From Hirudinaria manillensis (lineage: Eukaryota; Annelida; Clitellata; Hirudinida; Hirudinidae): DNA of 64,000 nt. Shown here piece after piece: positions 1 to 14,252 of this stretch (its first letter is position 1; every line of letters starts with the position of its first letter). The stretch covers positions 6,967,501-7,031,500 of the forward strand of contig CM067536.1 in the NCBI GenBank assembly GCA_034509925.1, in the 5' to 3' direction. A program made the translations under genes and the position numbers. The notes beneath the pieces were generated by a model that saw only the letters and a program-made list of their open reading frames with translations, was not told the origin of the DNA and did no database searches.

Positions 1-87
<87 letters not shown>
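1..87. repeat. (TAA)n microsatellite
   Basis: An uninterrupted run of TAA starts at the window edge, so its true length is unknown. It decays into CAA and AAT triplets up to about position 260. Confidence 0.97.
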
Positions 88-90
<3 letters not shown>

Positions 91-1609
91 CAACAATAAT
101 ATAACAATATAATAATTATCATATTATAAACTATAATAATAAAAAAGGACGAGGACTATGATAACGATTAAAACACTTGATTCATTAATAATAACAAATG
201 TAATAACAATAACAACAACAATATTAATAATAATAATAATAACAATAATAATAATAATAATATTCATATTAATCATAACAATATAAAAGATGACAATGAT
301 AAAGATTAATATCCCTGTCTCACATTAATGGCTTTCCTAGCTTTCCTGAAATCGTAAAGAAATGAAGAAAAAAGAAAAACATGACACGAGATGATTTTAA
401 ATCATTTTTATTAAAATTAAATTTTATTAAATTTTATTCCGCTTCAAAATTCAAGCAAAAGTCGGCAGATCAGTATCTATTAATTTTCTTCGATTTATTT
501 CGTTTTTATTTATTAATTAATAAAAATTCATTGTTGTTGTTGTTGTTGTTACTGTTGTTGTTGTTGTTGTTGTTGTTGTTATTGTTATTGTTGTTGATCC
601 ATCACTTTCCAGGTCCGTTGATGTCTTGAGCGTTTTTTAAGGCTGGAAAAGATAAAGCTATGAGTAATAATAACAGTTATTATTAACTATTATTAATTAT
701 TTACTTATAATTGTGTAATTATTATTAATAAACATTTATTATTAATTATTTATTATTAATTATTTATTTATTGAAATATTTATTATATTATTATTAAATA
801 ATTACTATTATGAATGAATCAACATTTGAAACGGTTATTTATAATACATTATTATTTTTTATTTTTATTATTATTATGTTATTATTATTTTTTTTTAATA
901 TTGTTATTATTATCAATTAAACCTTGCATCTTCGTGATGAGGTTACTTGCTGCAGCAATTCTACTTCCGATTCCTCCATCAAATTTCTTTTTCCTTTGAA
1001 AATAAATTAAATATTTTTTTACAAACCTTTATAAACAAATAGTGATAATATTTTTTTAATAAAGTTAATAATTAAACAATTACAATAATGTTTTACAGAT
1101 TTTTACAATTAAAGAACTGCAATGATATTTTATACATTTTTATACTTAAATAATTATAATAGCGTTTAATAAATTACAATATTAATATAATTAAATAATT
1201 ATATAAGTGTTTAATAAATTATAATCATAATATAATTGAACAATTATATTAACGTGTAATAATTTTGTTAACATTAAGTTTATTTTTAATAATTTAATTA
1301 TTAAAAAAGGTTTAAAACGTCTAAAACAAATGTGGACCAAAACATCGAAGATCCGTCGATGTTTCTAATGTTTGACTTTGACTTTTTGGTGACCTGAAAG
1401 TGAATTATGGATTCATTGAAGAGCATGGAAAGATGGAAATATTCCTCGGAGTTGTTCCAAGTCTATATTTTTGCTTTGCTTAGCTTTGTTTCGCATTACT
1501 TTGTTTAGCTTTTTTTAGCTTTTGGTTTCGCTTTTTAAAAAAAACGATGCTTCGTTATTTTTAAATCGTTGTTTGATGGATAATTGAAATTTTTGTAGGA
1601 TGGCTGGAA
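88..1609. other. gene-free AT-rich stretch with TTG and TTA repeats
   Basis: No exon is recognisable here. The stretch holds interrupted AAT repeats, a TTG/TTA tract at about 531-596 that reads as poly-leucine, and long TTA/ATT-rich DNA. Open frames inside it are translations of low-complexity sequence. Confidence 0.7.
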
Positions 1610-2132
1610 GGATGGATGGATGGATGGATGGATGGATGGATGGATGGATGGATGGATGGATGGATGGATGGATGGATGGATGGATGGATGGATGGATGGA
1701 TGGATGGATGGATGGATGGATGGATGGATGGATGGATGGATGGATGGATGGATGGATGGATGGATGGATGGATGGATGGATGGATGGATGGATGGATGGA
1801 TGGATGGATGGATGGATGGATGGATGGATGGATGGATGGATGGATGGATGGATGGATGGATGGATGGATGGATGGATGGATGGATGGATGGATGGATGGA
1901 TGGATGGATGGATGGATGGATGGATGGATGGATGGATGGATGGATGGATGGATGGATGGATGGATGGATGGATGGATGGATGGATGGATGGATGGATGGA
2001 TGGATGGATGGATGGATGGATGGATGGATGGATGGATGGATGGATGGATGGATGGATGGATGGATGGATGGATGGATGGATGGATGGATGGATGGATGGA
2101 TGGATGGATGGATGGATGGATGGATGGATGGA
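1610..2132. repeat. perfect (TGGA)n tetranucleotide array, about 131 copies
   Basis: Pure GGAT/TGGA repeat over 523 bp without a visible interruption. The left edge is slightly degenerate (GGATGGCTGGAAGG) and the right edge breaks at GGACGAATG. The unit contains no stop codon, so every frame is open on both strands, giving spurious WMDG or HPSI tetrapeptide proteins. Confidence 0.98.
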
Positions 2133-2827
2133 CGAATGTTTGGTTCGATTGATCGGCAGATGAACGGATAGGTTGCTGGAGGAGAAGATGATGGTTTTGA
2201 AGGACGAAAGGCATTGAAGTGTTTGTTGCAATATTGGACCTTTCAGATCCATGTAAGCATTTTGTGACCTCACAAATCAACGAGGTTTCAATGAGGTTTT
2301 TTTCTCTATTCTGATATTAAAAAGATCATCATCAATGTTATTATTATTATTATTATTGTTATTATTGTTATTATTATTATTATCGTTATCATTTTTATTA
2401 TTATTATTATTATTGTTATCATTATTATTATTAGCATTATTATTATTATTTTGTCTGTTTTACATTTATTAGTTTATTATTTATATTGTAATCGTTTAAA
2501 TGTTGTAAATAGTGTCCAAAACTAAAGCATTAAGATTGAATGATATGTACAAAGACATGCATATAAATATGATATATGTGAATATTAATTATGACTAATT
2601 GATTACAACGATAGAAGAAAATACATAACATTATTAATAAAATTACATTTTTATAAATAAAAATAATAATAATAAAATAATTATTTTAACCAATCCGTCC
2701 TCCTCATCATCATCATCTTCATCGCCATCGCCATTATTATCATTGTCAACAATATCATCGTCATAATCGTCGCCATTGTCAACATCATCATCATCGTCGT
2801 CGTCATCATCATCATCGTTATTGTCAA

Positions 2828-2867
<40 letters not shown>
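2133..2867. other. AT-rich spacer with TTA and ATC microsatellites
   Basis: It contains a TTA/TTG tract at about 2338-2450 and an ATC-rich tract at about 2702-2867 that runs directly into the terminal exon of the minus-strand gene at 2868. No other coding signal was seen. Confidence 0.7.
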
Positions 2868-5288
2868 TTACTCTCTCAAGTTCGAAGCAATCACTTCTCC
2901 CTTCAGATGCTGCATCACTCTGTTGAGCACTTCGACTTGGACAATCGGGTCATCGAGATATCTGAATATTAATTACATGTTAATTATATGTTAATTAAAT
3001 GATAATTTCAACTTCTCTATTTTAACATTATTGGACAACATGACCTATAATAAATTAAAAAAAGTTTAATTCCATTTAAATTCCCCCATAAAAACATTTA
3101 AACTTCACATATTATGACTCCACCCACTTAACCCAAGGTCACGCCCCCTTTTGACCTTCGACACGTCGGAGTTCCGCCCACTCGTCTGGGCAGGATCCGA
3201 ACATAGTCATAAAGACAGGATGTGAAAGGAAACATTTAAAAGCATTTATCGACGGAGGAGGAGAAAATCAAAATAAATAAATATGAACAAAAATAAATAT
3301 AAATAAATATGAACAAAAATAAATATAAATAAATATGAATGAATAAATATGAAGAAATAAATTTAAATAAATATGAATAAATATACATACGAAATTATCC
3401 TTTTTTTCTGAGAAAATTCCACTTTTATCACCAATAGTAATATAAATAATTTCGTTTTAATGATGATAATAATAATAGTAATAATAATAATAGTAATAAT
3501 AATAATAATAACAGTAATGTTAAAGTATTTCAAAGAGTCAGATGGTAATATTTATGATATTATAATATAATAAAACAAACTATTAATATTTATTATTATT
3601 ATTATTAATCTATTTTAATAAATGCATAAGAAATATTTTTAAACCACTTATGATTTAAAACTCAAAATCCAATGGTCACAAACCAATAATAATAAATTTT
3701 AGTAATAATGTAAATAATAATTAATTTAAATAAAATTTAATTCTAAAATTGTTAATATAAAATATTGTCGGTGATAAAATTTCCAATCGTGACCAAAAAA
3801 AAAAAGTTTTGTTTGCAACAACGTATGAACATTCATCTCTGGAAGTGCATTTTGCTGGCAATGAATTAAACGTGAATTAAATATGAAATTATTCATATAA
3901 TACGAAAAAAAAATATGGCTGTATATAGATATTGAAATATTATTTTTATATATAATATGTAATAAATATTACAATCTAAACGTTATTATAATAGTTTTGT
4001 TTAAATATATTATAAATATTATTTTATGTAATGTATAATATAATGAAATATAATATTTAATACGAAATATTTGATAAATATTATGATAAATCAATTATTA
4101 TATATGAAATATTCAATACATTTGTCTTGAAATTATATTTTTTAAACATTAAATATTCCTATATGGTCCCACTCAACGTCTCAATATTGCCTCGATAAAG
4201 GGAACAATTTAATGGCTTTCTCTCGTTCATGTTTGATTATTTATGATTGCAAAGCCGATTGTAATAAATTTAAATATTTTTGTTAATAATAATAATAATT
4301 TTAATAATAATATTAATATTACATTATTATCATGTTTACCATAGTTCGGTTATTAGGATATCTTTATTAAATAATTTCAATTATTATGAAACGAAATTTA
4401 TATTAATATGTTGAATATAATATATATTTAAAAAGCTATCTTGAAAAATAAATTGGTGATTATTGAAATAACCGTTATTTAAATATATATAAATATAATC
4501 AATTTAATGTAATTATAATTCATTTTGGAAATAATTGCGCAGGCAAATAATATTAATAATAGTAGTAATAATACTTGAAATATTGAAATAATGTATATGA
4601 AATAATCAATCAAAATATTTATAAATATTAATATTGATAATATTATTATATACATATAAATCTTTATATCAATTTAAAAATATTATTGAAAATTATACAC
4701 ATTTTGATGATAATAATAATAAATTCATGAGATATTGATTAAAATTCAGAATATAGAAGTAATTTTAATTAAAATTCAATTAAATATATAAATTAACTTT
4801 TAAACTAACTCGTCATCAAGTTGGGCGGTCGAGAAGCAGACGACAACAATGATTATGAGAAGGAAAGACTTCATCATCGGAACTTCCACCATCCTAGCAT
4901 AATTAATTAAGGATTAATTATGAATTAATTATGTTAATGATGTTTTAATAAATCAATTAACATAATGACTTGAAAATAATCATAGGAAATAAGTTTTCGA
5001 TTTAGACTTATTTTTACTTTTAAAAATTCTAATTTATAGTAGTACTCAAATGTGTAAAATATTTGAAAAATTAAATTTATTTATTATAAAAAGTAATTAA
5101 AAATTTAATTTATGTTGTTTATTGTTATTATTATTATTATTATACTTATGAATGATTTTATAATTATTATTATTATCACGACATCGATATAAAATGATCT
5201 CTAATTGTAATAAAATACCCTTCTATAAAAAAATTAACTATGTGATCCTAGAACAGTGTCACATTTTCTTTCTAACTGCTAGTTCAGT

Positions 5289-5319
<31 letters not shown>

Positions 5320-5547
5320 AATATTAATAATAATAATGTTATGTTTTTGTAAACAATATAATATAATATCGTATTAACAACTAATATTATTGGAAAATGT
5401 GTTACGTAATGTTAGCATCATTGTTGTTATTATAAAAGTATTTATTAAAATAATAACTCTAACATATGTAATAAGTTCACGCGTCTACAAGTTTCCATGA
5501 CGACCGGATCGCGGGTGGTCTTAAATAGATTCAGCAGGTGCTCGGTC
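2868..5547 (-). CDS. unidentified gene, three terminal exons
   Basis: Three minus-strand exons with matching phases: 5547-5464, 4893-4810 and 2961-2868, ending in TAA. The first two are both 84 nt and both begin and end in phase 2, as in repeat-unit exons. Recognisable segments are TEHLLNLFKTTRDPVVMETC in the first, VEVPMMKSFLLIIIVVCFST in the second and YLDDPIVQVEVLNRVMQHLK in the last. The alternation of leucine-rich helices suggests a HEAT/ARM-like solenoid, though the second exon taken alone could pass for a signal peptide. A further upstream exon may end at a good GTGAGT donor near 5677, but its frame could not be joined cleanly. The family was not recognised. The exon chain is inferred from splice sites and phase only. 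Confidence 0.42.
3263..3389. repeat. AAATAAATATGAA-type tandem repeat
   Basis: Short imperfect tandem units built from AAATAAATATGAA and AAATAAATATAA lie in the intron of the unidentified minus-strand gene. Confidence 0.8.
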
Positions 5548-5762
5548 CTGAGATTGATGTTCACGGGAGCAGATGGATGGAAGAAAAATGAACTCGTAAA
5601 ATGAGGATGAAGACGACGACGACGACGACGAGAGGTCATCTCGTGCGGATGTGACGCAGGACACTCACCTGATGACGTGGTGCCAAACGATGCGTGAATT
5701 CACGCCCGATTGAATCGTATTTTATAATATCTATTGATTATTATCATCATTATTATTATTAT

Positions 5763-6059
5763 TGTTGGATCCCTAGATCCAATAAATTGAATAATAATTA
5801 AAATTATATTGCCGATTAATTAATTTAAATAATTAATTAAATTTAGTGGCAATATAATTTGAGAATTAAATTGGTGCTATTCAGACTCTTTGGTTATGCA
5901 CCTCGACAAATGGATTTGTATCGGAAAGTAGAGCGAGAATTAGAGAACAGCAGATTTCAAGACTTAGACATTTGAAGCCTCGTGCATCTTCCAAGCCATC
6001 TGACAACTTTCAATAAACCTGACCTTCTATAATTAGTTTGAGGACCCCGGGTTATTACA
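5763..6059. mobile_element. probable solo LTR of a retrotransposon
   Basis: A 297-bp block begins TGTTGGATCC and ends GGTTATTACA, giving the TGT...ACA ends of an LTR. It contains a poly(A) signal (AATAAA at about 6011) followed by a short downstream segment, as in an R-U5 end. It is flanked on both sides by TTAT, a possible 4-bp target duplication, although the surroundings are TTA-rich so this is weak. A short palindrome GGATCCCTAGATCC lies at the left end. No internal gag/pol region is present nearby. Other copies were not seen in the window. Confidence 0.45.
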
Positions 6060-8025
6060 TTATTATTGTTAAATTAATACTACTGGCATTACGGTTAGTA
6101 TTATTAATAAAAGAAATTGGAGTATATATATATATAATGTTATTAATAAAATATAATATATTTTATTAAAATTTAATAATAAATAATAGTAGTAATAATA
6201 ATTATATTTTTATTAATTTTATTATTTATATTAATTCTATGACAATAATTATAATTATAACGAACGTTGCTGACTACTATTACGTTCCTTCACCATTTAA
6301 AAAATGGGTCAACTATAAATTAAGCCAAGAGTTTTTTTTGTTTTGTAAAAAAATTTATTAAAATAAACTTTAAAAAATTTTTTTTTAACTTTTTAAAAAT
6401 CTTACATGACCTCACGTGACCTCACATTGACCCCATTGTTCGATATTCATCGTCAAATGAAATTCTTTGACATTAAAAATAAATTTTAAAAAATTAAAAA
6501 ATAAATTAAAATAAAATTCCCTGACAAAATTTTGCTAAGCAACGTGAATTGGAAAAAGAATGGATTTTAATTTTTAAAAACTAATTTTCAAAAATTACGT
6601 TTTCCGAAAGTTCAAATCGTGCCCAACTAGACTTAATTCGATTATGGACACTTTTGATGTATGATAAGGCACCATTGATGAGTCATAAGCACAAATTATA
6701 AAAGGCAATTTAACCGTCATTAACAGCAATTTTTTTCTTTATAGGATCAAAAATATTTTTAATGTTGGGTATAATGGTAATAATTTAATAAATAAATCCA
6801 GATAAAGGATATCCAGAAGGGATGTACTCCCATTAATGGGCCGCTTGTGGCCATATTTTTTTACATTAATTGCCCAATTATTCTTATATATATATCACAA
6901 TATATTTCACCAATTTACCAAATTTGCAATTTCAGAGTGCCACAACTGTTGTTGTTGTAGTAGTAAATATTTTTAAGCGTTGAAGTCGTTGCTGACGACT
7001 ACAACAACCATTGCGAGGAGATGTGCAATTCTTGTTTTGAAGCTTCAATGAATTTTATCTTTTTATTTCCGTTTTGTTGCATTTAATAAACATTTTTGCT
7101 ATTGTGTCGAAATCGCTTGGAATTCAGTATTTATTTATTTATTTATTTATTTATTTCAACGCCTTTCAAAACATTTCGAGGCGTTTAACCCGATGAATAT
7201 TGAGTATTTTTTTCGGCACTTTTTGCTCAAATCTTTTCCGTGTTCGATTCCTGCATTCGCAACATACAAAAAAATAAATAAACATCATTTCTCTTGAAAT
7301 AAAAATAAGTCCTTTTTCTGTGTTTGTTTTTAATATGAAAAACTTCAAGATAATTTAAATTACTGTCAGTTTTCATTTTTTTGTCGGAATGGCACGTCAC
7401 TTCTTTATTGTAATTAAGCAGAGAAACTCACCAAAGCAAAGATTGGAATGAATTTCATAGCAGACGAAACTGAAATTTTAATGCCCCAACTCGTGGAATT
7501 TTCATTGGTCAGTCATTTCTACTGACCACTGTTCTAGTAATTTATTCAAAATGTCAACTTGCTTTATTGTCACCATATCTTCCTGAATACATTGAGTTGT
7601 CAACAATTGCTTTTTCCCCTCCCTAGAATTTTGAATTTGAATAAAAACAGCAGAAAAGTGAAATTAAAAATTAATGTACTTTGTTTTAAGGTCACATATC
7701 CATAATTTCAAATTCTAATTTTATTTTAGAATTTTTTTGCGAAATAATTGCCATATTTTTTGGTAATTTAATAATTCAAATATTTGATTTTTTTACAATT
7801 TTTAATTTAAATTTTACAGAGAAACAGATGCATTACCTTGGATCGTTAGGTTTGTTCTCGTAACTTTAGAAACGGCCTTGTCTTCCCGCCATTTTAAAAC
7901 TATTTGCGAATATACGTGCCGGGCCTCTCACTATCGGCTTTCAGAAACAAATGATTATCCGCCCAGCATTGTTATTCGTTTGTTTAAGAAATTGATTCGA
8001 AACTTAATAACATGCCTTTGTTGAG
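6060..8025. other. gene-free or unresolved 5' region of the TRPM gene
   Basis: AT-rich DNA with a TTTA run at about 7131-7157. Upstream exons of the TRPM gene must lie here or further away, but none could be recognised. A stop-free stretch at about 7821-8024 without an ATG matches nothing I know. Confidence 0.5.
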
Positions 8026-11000
8026 GGGTAATCTGTCCTTTAAAGGATTTGGTCAGGAAGCCTCGAAAAATGTCCCAGTTGAGTTTAAGGCCGACATCTT
8101 CATCTTTTTTTTTGCTAACTCATGTTTATTGCGTTTGGATGTTATAATTTCTGTGCCGACAAAACCCGAATTGTCTCCGTTGTTGCGAGATAATATGTTT
8201 ACATAGTTAAGATACATCTTTTTCTTTTTATTTCCAGTATCTCATCATCTCCTCAAACAACCAGCCTAAAAGCAGTGGAGGTGGTGACGGCAAGGATGAT
8301 GATAGTGATGTCACGGCGAGTGCCTGCAGAGCTTGGAAACACTTGAGGAAGGATCTGAAACTCAGTCAACCGAAGCTGATGATTTCTGTTACTGGAGGGG
8401 CAAAGAGGTTCGAGATGAAGAAGAGGCATTTGAAGTCATTCAAGCGTGGACTCATGAAGGCTGCCACGACTTCCAGTTGGTTGATAATGATTAAGTAATA
8501 TGTAATTGCATGCTTAATTGCATTCCAAAATGCATGAAACTGTTTCAGGGCAAATTTTGCTTGGCATAATTTTATTTGACTTGATTGGTTAATGAGGCAG
8601 TTTATTTCATGATAGGTTATATCTTTTATAATGCTTTAAATTTTTGAATGTTATCTCTTAAATCAGAAAAATAGTGTTAGGCCAGACAGTTACTTGCACT
8701 AACATAATAACAGATTTTAAATCTTGAATTTCATTTTGAGGATTTAATGGAATTAATGACCCAAATTTGTGGTAACTTGTTTTATGTGGGTGCTTGAATC
8801 TCCTTTGGCATCTGTTTTATGGACTGCATGTTGGATGTATTTGCAACAACAAACCTTACTTTAATTTGAGGTCACTTGATACAAACACTTCTAAAAAGAA
8901 TAAAGAAATCAACTTACAAATTTTAAAAGTTCAGATTGTTCAGAAACCAATCATTAGACCCCACTCATTGCAGACGCCTGGATAATCACCGGTGGCACGA
9001 AGAATGGAGTGATGGAATTCGTCGGGGACGCTGTCAAGGAATTCATGCTGGAGAACGGGGCGTACGAGCAGGGGTTGGTGGTCCTCGGGATTGCGACCCT
9101 AGGGGCCGTGGTGCACTGCGATGACCTCATTCGGCAGGTCGTTTGGAATTTTAACTCGAAACTTGTGTCGTTCACTTTTATTGCATTGTTGTGATTAGTT
9201 GTGCTTGTTGTGATTAGTTGTGCTTGTTGTGATTAGTTGTGCTTGTTGTGATTAGTCGTGCTTGTTGTGATTAATTGTGTTTATTTTGTGATCTTGTCAC
9301 ATGCAAGGGGAGATTCATTAAGCACTTGTTGTGTGTTTTTTCATTCTGAATTGAATTGTATTTAGGATATGCTTGAGAAACATCATTAATATATAATATA
9401 ATATGCAATATAATACATAATATAATATACATTTTCTTAAGATTAATTCTTTGCATTGCATTTAGTTATTAAAATGTTAACTAATATTGAAAATTAACCC
9501 ATTGCAACATCACGTCCAAATATTGCTGAAATCCTTAAATCCCTAACATTGAAAATCATTTTAAATTACAAAAAAATTGCTCAAAAACAGTTAAAATGCA
9601 TGAATAATTCAATCCCAGATAAAAATTACAATAAGCAATTAAATTGCTCAAAAATGGTTAAAATGAATGAATAATTCAATTAATCCAAAAACTCTTCCAG
9701 TGCCACGAACAGGGCCCTACGACCCCAAACGACCTCTACGCCTACAGCCCTCCTAACCAACCTCAGGGCAAGAAGACCCTCCTCGATCCTCACCACACTC
9801 ACTTCATCCTCGTAGACGACGGAACGAGAGACTCCTTCGGAAAGGAGATCGCCTTCAGGGCTGCCTACGAGCAGCACGGCCATGACACCGCTACAGGTCA
9901 GAATGCGTTTGCATATTTAGACTCGTTAATTCTTGTTAATTTATTAACTTGGTCTGATAATTTATTTACTAACTGAGGTGAGTAGATTTACTATCGTTGT
10001 GGATTGATTGAGTTTTCATGTTTTGTTAATTTATTTCTTAAATTAATTAATAATTATACATTATTATTATTATTATTGATATTATTATTATTATTATTAT
10101 TATTGTTTTGTTGTTGTCACATGTGTTGATGTTGCATATTATTGTTATTATTCAGGAATTTATTAATCTCTGATTATTAATCACATTCATTATCATTTTA
10201 ACCTCATTATCATTAAATTAAACTCATTAAATCTCATTAAAAGTGGACTCGGACTGTGGCATCGGAGGAGTCCCAGTGGTGATGCTGGTGTTGGAGGGGG
10301 GCATAAACACCCTGCAGACCGCCTGCGAAGCCATCGAGAAGAACACCCCCGTCATCGTCGTGCAGGGTTCCGGGAGGGCTGCAGATTTTGTCGTCAGGGC
10401 CAAGGGTTTCATAGAGTAGGGTTTCTTCTATGCTAGAGATCTCTTATTCAGATTTCTATTATTTAATTTAATTTAATCCCTAATTTTGTTAATAATTTTG
10501 GTAATTGAAGTAATAACATTGATGTAATAACAATGTATATATATTAATGTAATAACATTATATTAAAGATTATAAATAATACAAAAATATAAATGATATT
10601 ATATAAACGCCTATGCTATTGGATCATATTTGTTCAGGATAATGTGGATGCTTTAAGAAATTACGTATCAAATCTGAATTGAGGTCAATCTCAGGTCGAT
10701 TTAATTAAGCTCATGAATATTCACGTCCCAAGGTCTGGCGACGAGGAGGGTTTGAGGTCCGACAGTCTCGGCCTCGTGTCTGAGAACGACATCGACAAGG
10801 CTGTCAAGTTCACCAGAACCCTTCTTCACCCCTCTCGCAGTCACCTCGTCGGAATGATTATTTATTTTTTTTTATTATTTTATTTATTTTTATTTATTAA
10901 TTCGTTAATTAAACGTTATTAATTCTTTAATTAATGCTATTAGTTCTTTAATTAGTGCTATTAGTTCGTTAATAATTATATTATTATATTTAATTAATCT

Positions 11001-13378
11001 ATTAATTATTGTTAATTATTGTTTAATGAGTGATGTCAACCATCGTCGAGTAATAATTGGTTAAATATTTAACTGGTTATTATTATTATTAGCAATTGAT
11101 CTGGTAATAATAACGAATTAATAACAACAGCAAATGATTGATCTCGTTCTTCTCTGCATTTTCAGATGACGATTTTCCAGCACAACGAGGACACTTCTGG
11201 AGACGAACTTGCCGAAGCCATCCTGAAGGCCCTGCTCAGGGGTAATGTTTAACATAATTTATTAATTTATTTAATAATTTAATTATAATCTATTAATTCC
11301 TTTCAGCATAATTTATTAGTCACGTTTGAAAAGATGATCTTGAAAGATGCTTATTTGGAAACGTACTAATGAATTGTAGGGGTTAGGTTGTACTAAAGAG
11401 TACTTGAATTTGTTGTACTTTTGTTGTACTTAGCTGTTGTATGAGTTAGGCATGAACATCTCTGTCATAAGTTGCACTGCACTAGTAATATATTCATTAA
11501 TGTATTAATTAATTAATTAATTTATTTTTTACTAATCTTGGGTTTAATTCATTGTCATGACTTGCAATAATAATGATAGAATTCATTGATTAATTAATTT
11601 ATTTATTTATTTATTACTAGTCTTGGATTTCATTCATTGTCATCACTTGCGATAATAATAGAATTAATTAATTAATTAATTTATTAATTAATTAATTTAT
11701 TTATTTATTACTAGTCTTGGATTTCATTCATTGTCATCACTTGCAATAATAATAGAATTAATTAATTTATTTATTTATTTATTAATTAATTTGTTTATTT
11801 ATTTGTTAATAGTCTTAGGGTTTAACAAATTGCAGCATCTCTGAACAGTTCCCGTCTGACGAAACAGGCCACCAGTGACTTCCTGTCCCTGTCCTTGTCC
11901 TTCAACAGGTGCGACATCGCAAAGACGGAAATACTCAACCTGGAGAAGAAAAGTGTAAAGATTTGGTTTTCCGTCTTTTGAATATTAATGAGCGGGCGTG
12001 AATATTCATCGTTCTTGGACGACCTTTGTTTGATTGGGTCAACATTGTTGGGTGGAATCCTTCATTTTGATATTGGTTGTGTTTAAAACTCTTGTGTTTT
12101 AGTATTATATTGTTACATATTATAAGTTTAGTATAAAATTATTACATTATAATATTATTATAATATAATATTATAATATAATATATATTATAATATTGTG
12201 TTTTAATATTGTCACATTGTGATATTATTATATTTTCAACTCATAAAAAAAAAACCAAAGCTAATTACGATGGATCTCATCTCCTGGCAATCGTGGAACA
12301 GTTATTGCTGAGTCGTGATAAATTAATATTAACTCGAATGACAAAACAATAACAAACAGGTAATTGATAATTAATTGCTATCATCGTCATCATCTTCATC
12401 GTCACCACAATCATCATCATTATCGTCGTCATCATCATTTTTAAAATTAATAATTTTGAACTACCGGCATAATTAACGAGTAACGCCTCGGATGCAATTC
12501 CAGGAATTCATATAACGTTTAACTTTTTAACGGCTTCCAGGAGCTGTTCAACCCGTCTCTCCTCAACGAACCCTTCTTGACGGCCGTCGTGGAAAACAAG
12601 TTCGACTTCGTTCAATTCTTCTTCGACCTCGGTGTCGAGTTGAAGACTTTCTTTGACTACGACAAACTCAACCTTTTATACAGACACGTGAGATGATGAT
12701 GATTATGATGATGATGACGATAATGATGATGATGATGGTGATGATTATGATTATGATGATGATGACGATAGCAATAACAATGATGATGATGGTGATGATG
12801 ACGACGATGATTATGACGATGATTGGCCACTTCCAATGATAATAATATCACTTAATAGTAAACATTCAATGGTTATCAATTAATTAATTATTAATAATAA
12901 TTGGTGATGATTAATTATTATTCGGACGATTCAGTTTAACGTTGACCGACTTTACAGGCGCTGATGAACTCGTCTTCGGGGTCCAGCGTGGAGGTCATGA
13001 AGTGCATTGTCTATGATGTCACTGTGAGTAAAAGTGGATTCAAAACATTCTGATGTTTGTTTGTCATTTGTGACTGATTTATTTTTTTAATGTAATTTTA
13101 TAAGAGATATGGTCATGTATGTTACAAATTTTAAGGAATAATTAAGTATTTTAATTGAAATATGTGCATAATATCTTTAAAATGAAGTTTTAAAAATAGG
13201 ATAAATTATTTAATTTTTAAATGCAAAATAAAAACATAAAAAGCATTTAATTTTCATAAACTTTGAATTGAATTTCAAAGAATGGAAAGTTACCTGAAAA
13301 TGTTCTTCCTGTCATCAGGAGGACTATAAATAGTTTGACGGAGGGTCAGTTCATTGACCTGTACAAGGGTGAGTGGTC

Positions 13379-13410
<32 letters not shown>

Positions 13411-14220
13411 GGTGATGTTGATAATGGAGGTGATGATGATGGCAATGATGGTGATGGGTAGTGATAGAAGTGATGATGAAGATGATGACGTTGGGGTGAT
13501 AGTAATGATGCCGGTTGTGAGGCACTGAGAGTGCTCGTCATGACAAACATTTGCGTGATGTTTTGTGCGTTTGTCACCATTGATTCTTCCTTCCATTCAT
13601 TGACTTAATCCAGTCACGCAATATTGTTGTTATTATTATTACTAATTACATCACTATTATTTTCATTATTATCATTACCAATTCATCATTACTATTATTG
13701 TTGTTATTATTACTAATTACGTCACTATTATTATTATTATTATTATTTTACTAATTACGTCACTATTATTATTATTATTTTACTAATTCGTCAGTACCAT
13801 TATTAATATTAATATTATTATCATTATTATTATTATTATTATCGTTGTAATTATTTCAACGTCCAAAGGTGTCAGGATGGATGAGTTGATGGAAAACCCG
13901 GAGAGGGAGTTGTTCTTTTGGTGCATTCTGCTCAACTACCAAGAAATGGCGAGGATTTTTTGGAGGACTGGCATCGATTACATTGGTTCAATGTTCATGG
14001 AATCTTTCAAGATTTTTAGGATTTTCAATTTCATTCTGGGCCTTATTAAGAATCATTCATTTATCTATTTATTTATGTAAATATTTTAAATTCTCAAATA
14101 TTAAATAAAAAAAAACGTTCCAAAAGGCTTTGAGACAAAACCAAAAGGCTACAGACAAATCCAAACAAGCATTGTGACTACATTGCACAGCATATAATCA
14201 TCATCATCATCATCATCATT

Positions 14221-14252
<32 letters not shown>

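Noticed and set aside
381-629. Poly-leucine open frame
   Set aside because: It translates a TTG/TTA microsatellite in gene-free AT-rich DNA.
1515-2280. Long HPSI-repeat and WMDG-repeat proteins on both strands
   Set aside because: They are translations of a perfect TGGA repeat that has no stop codon in any frame; no splice or start context supports them.
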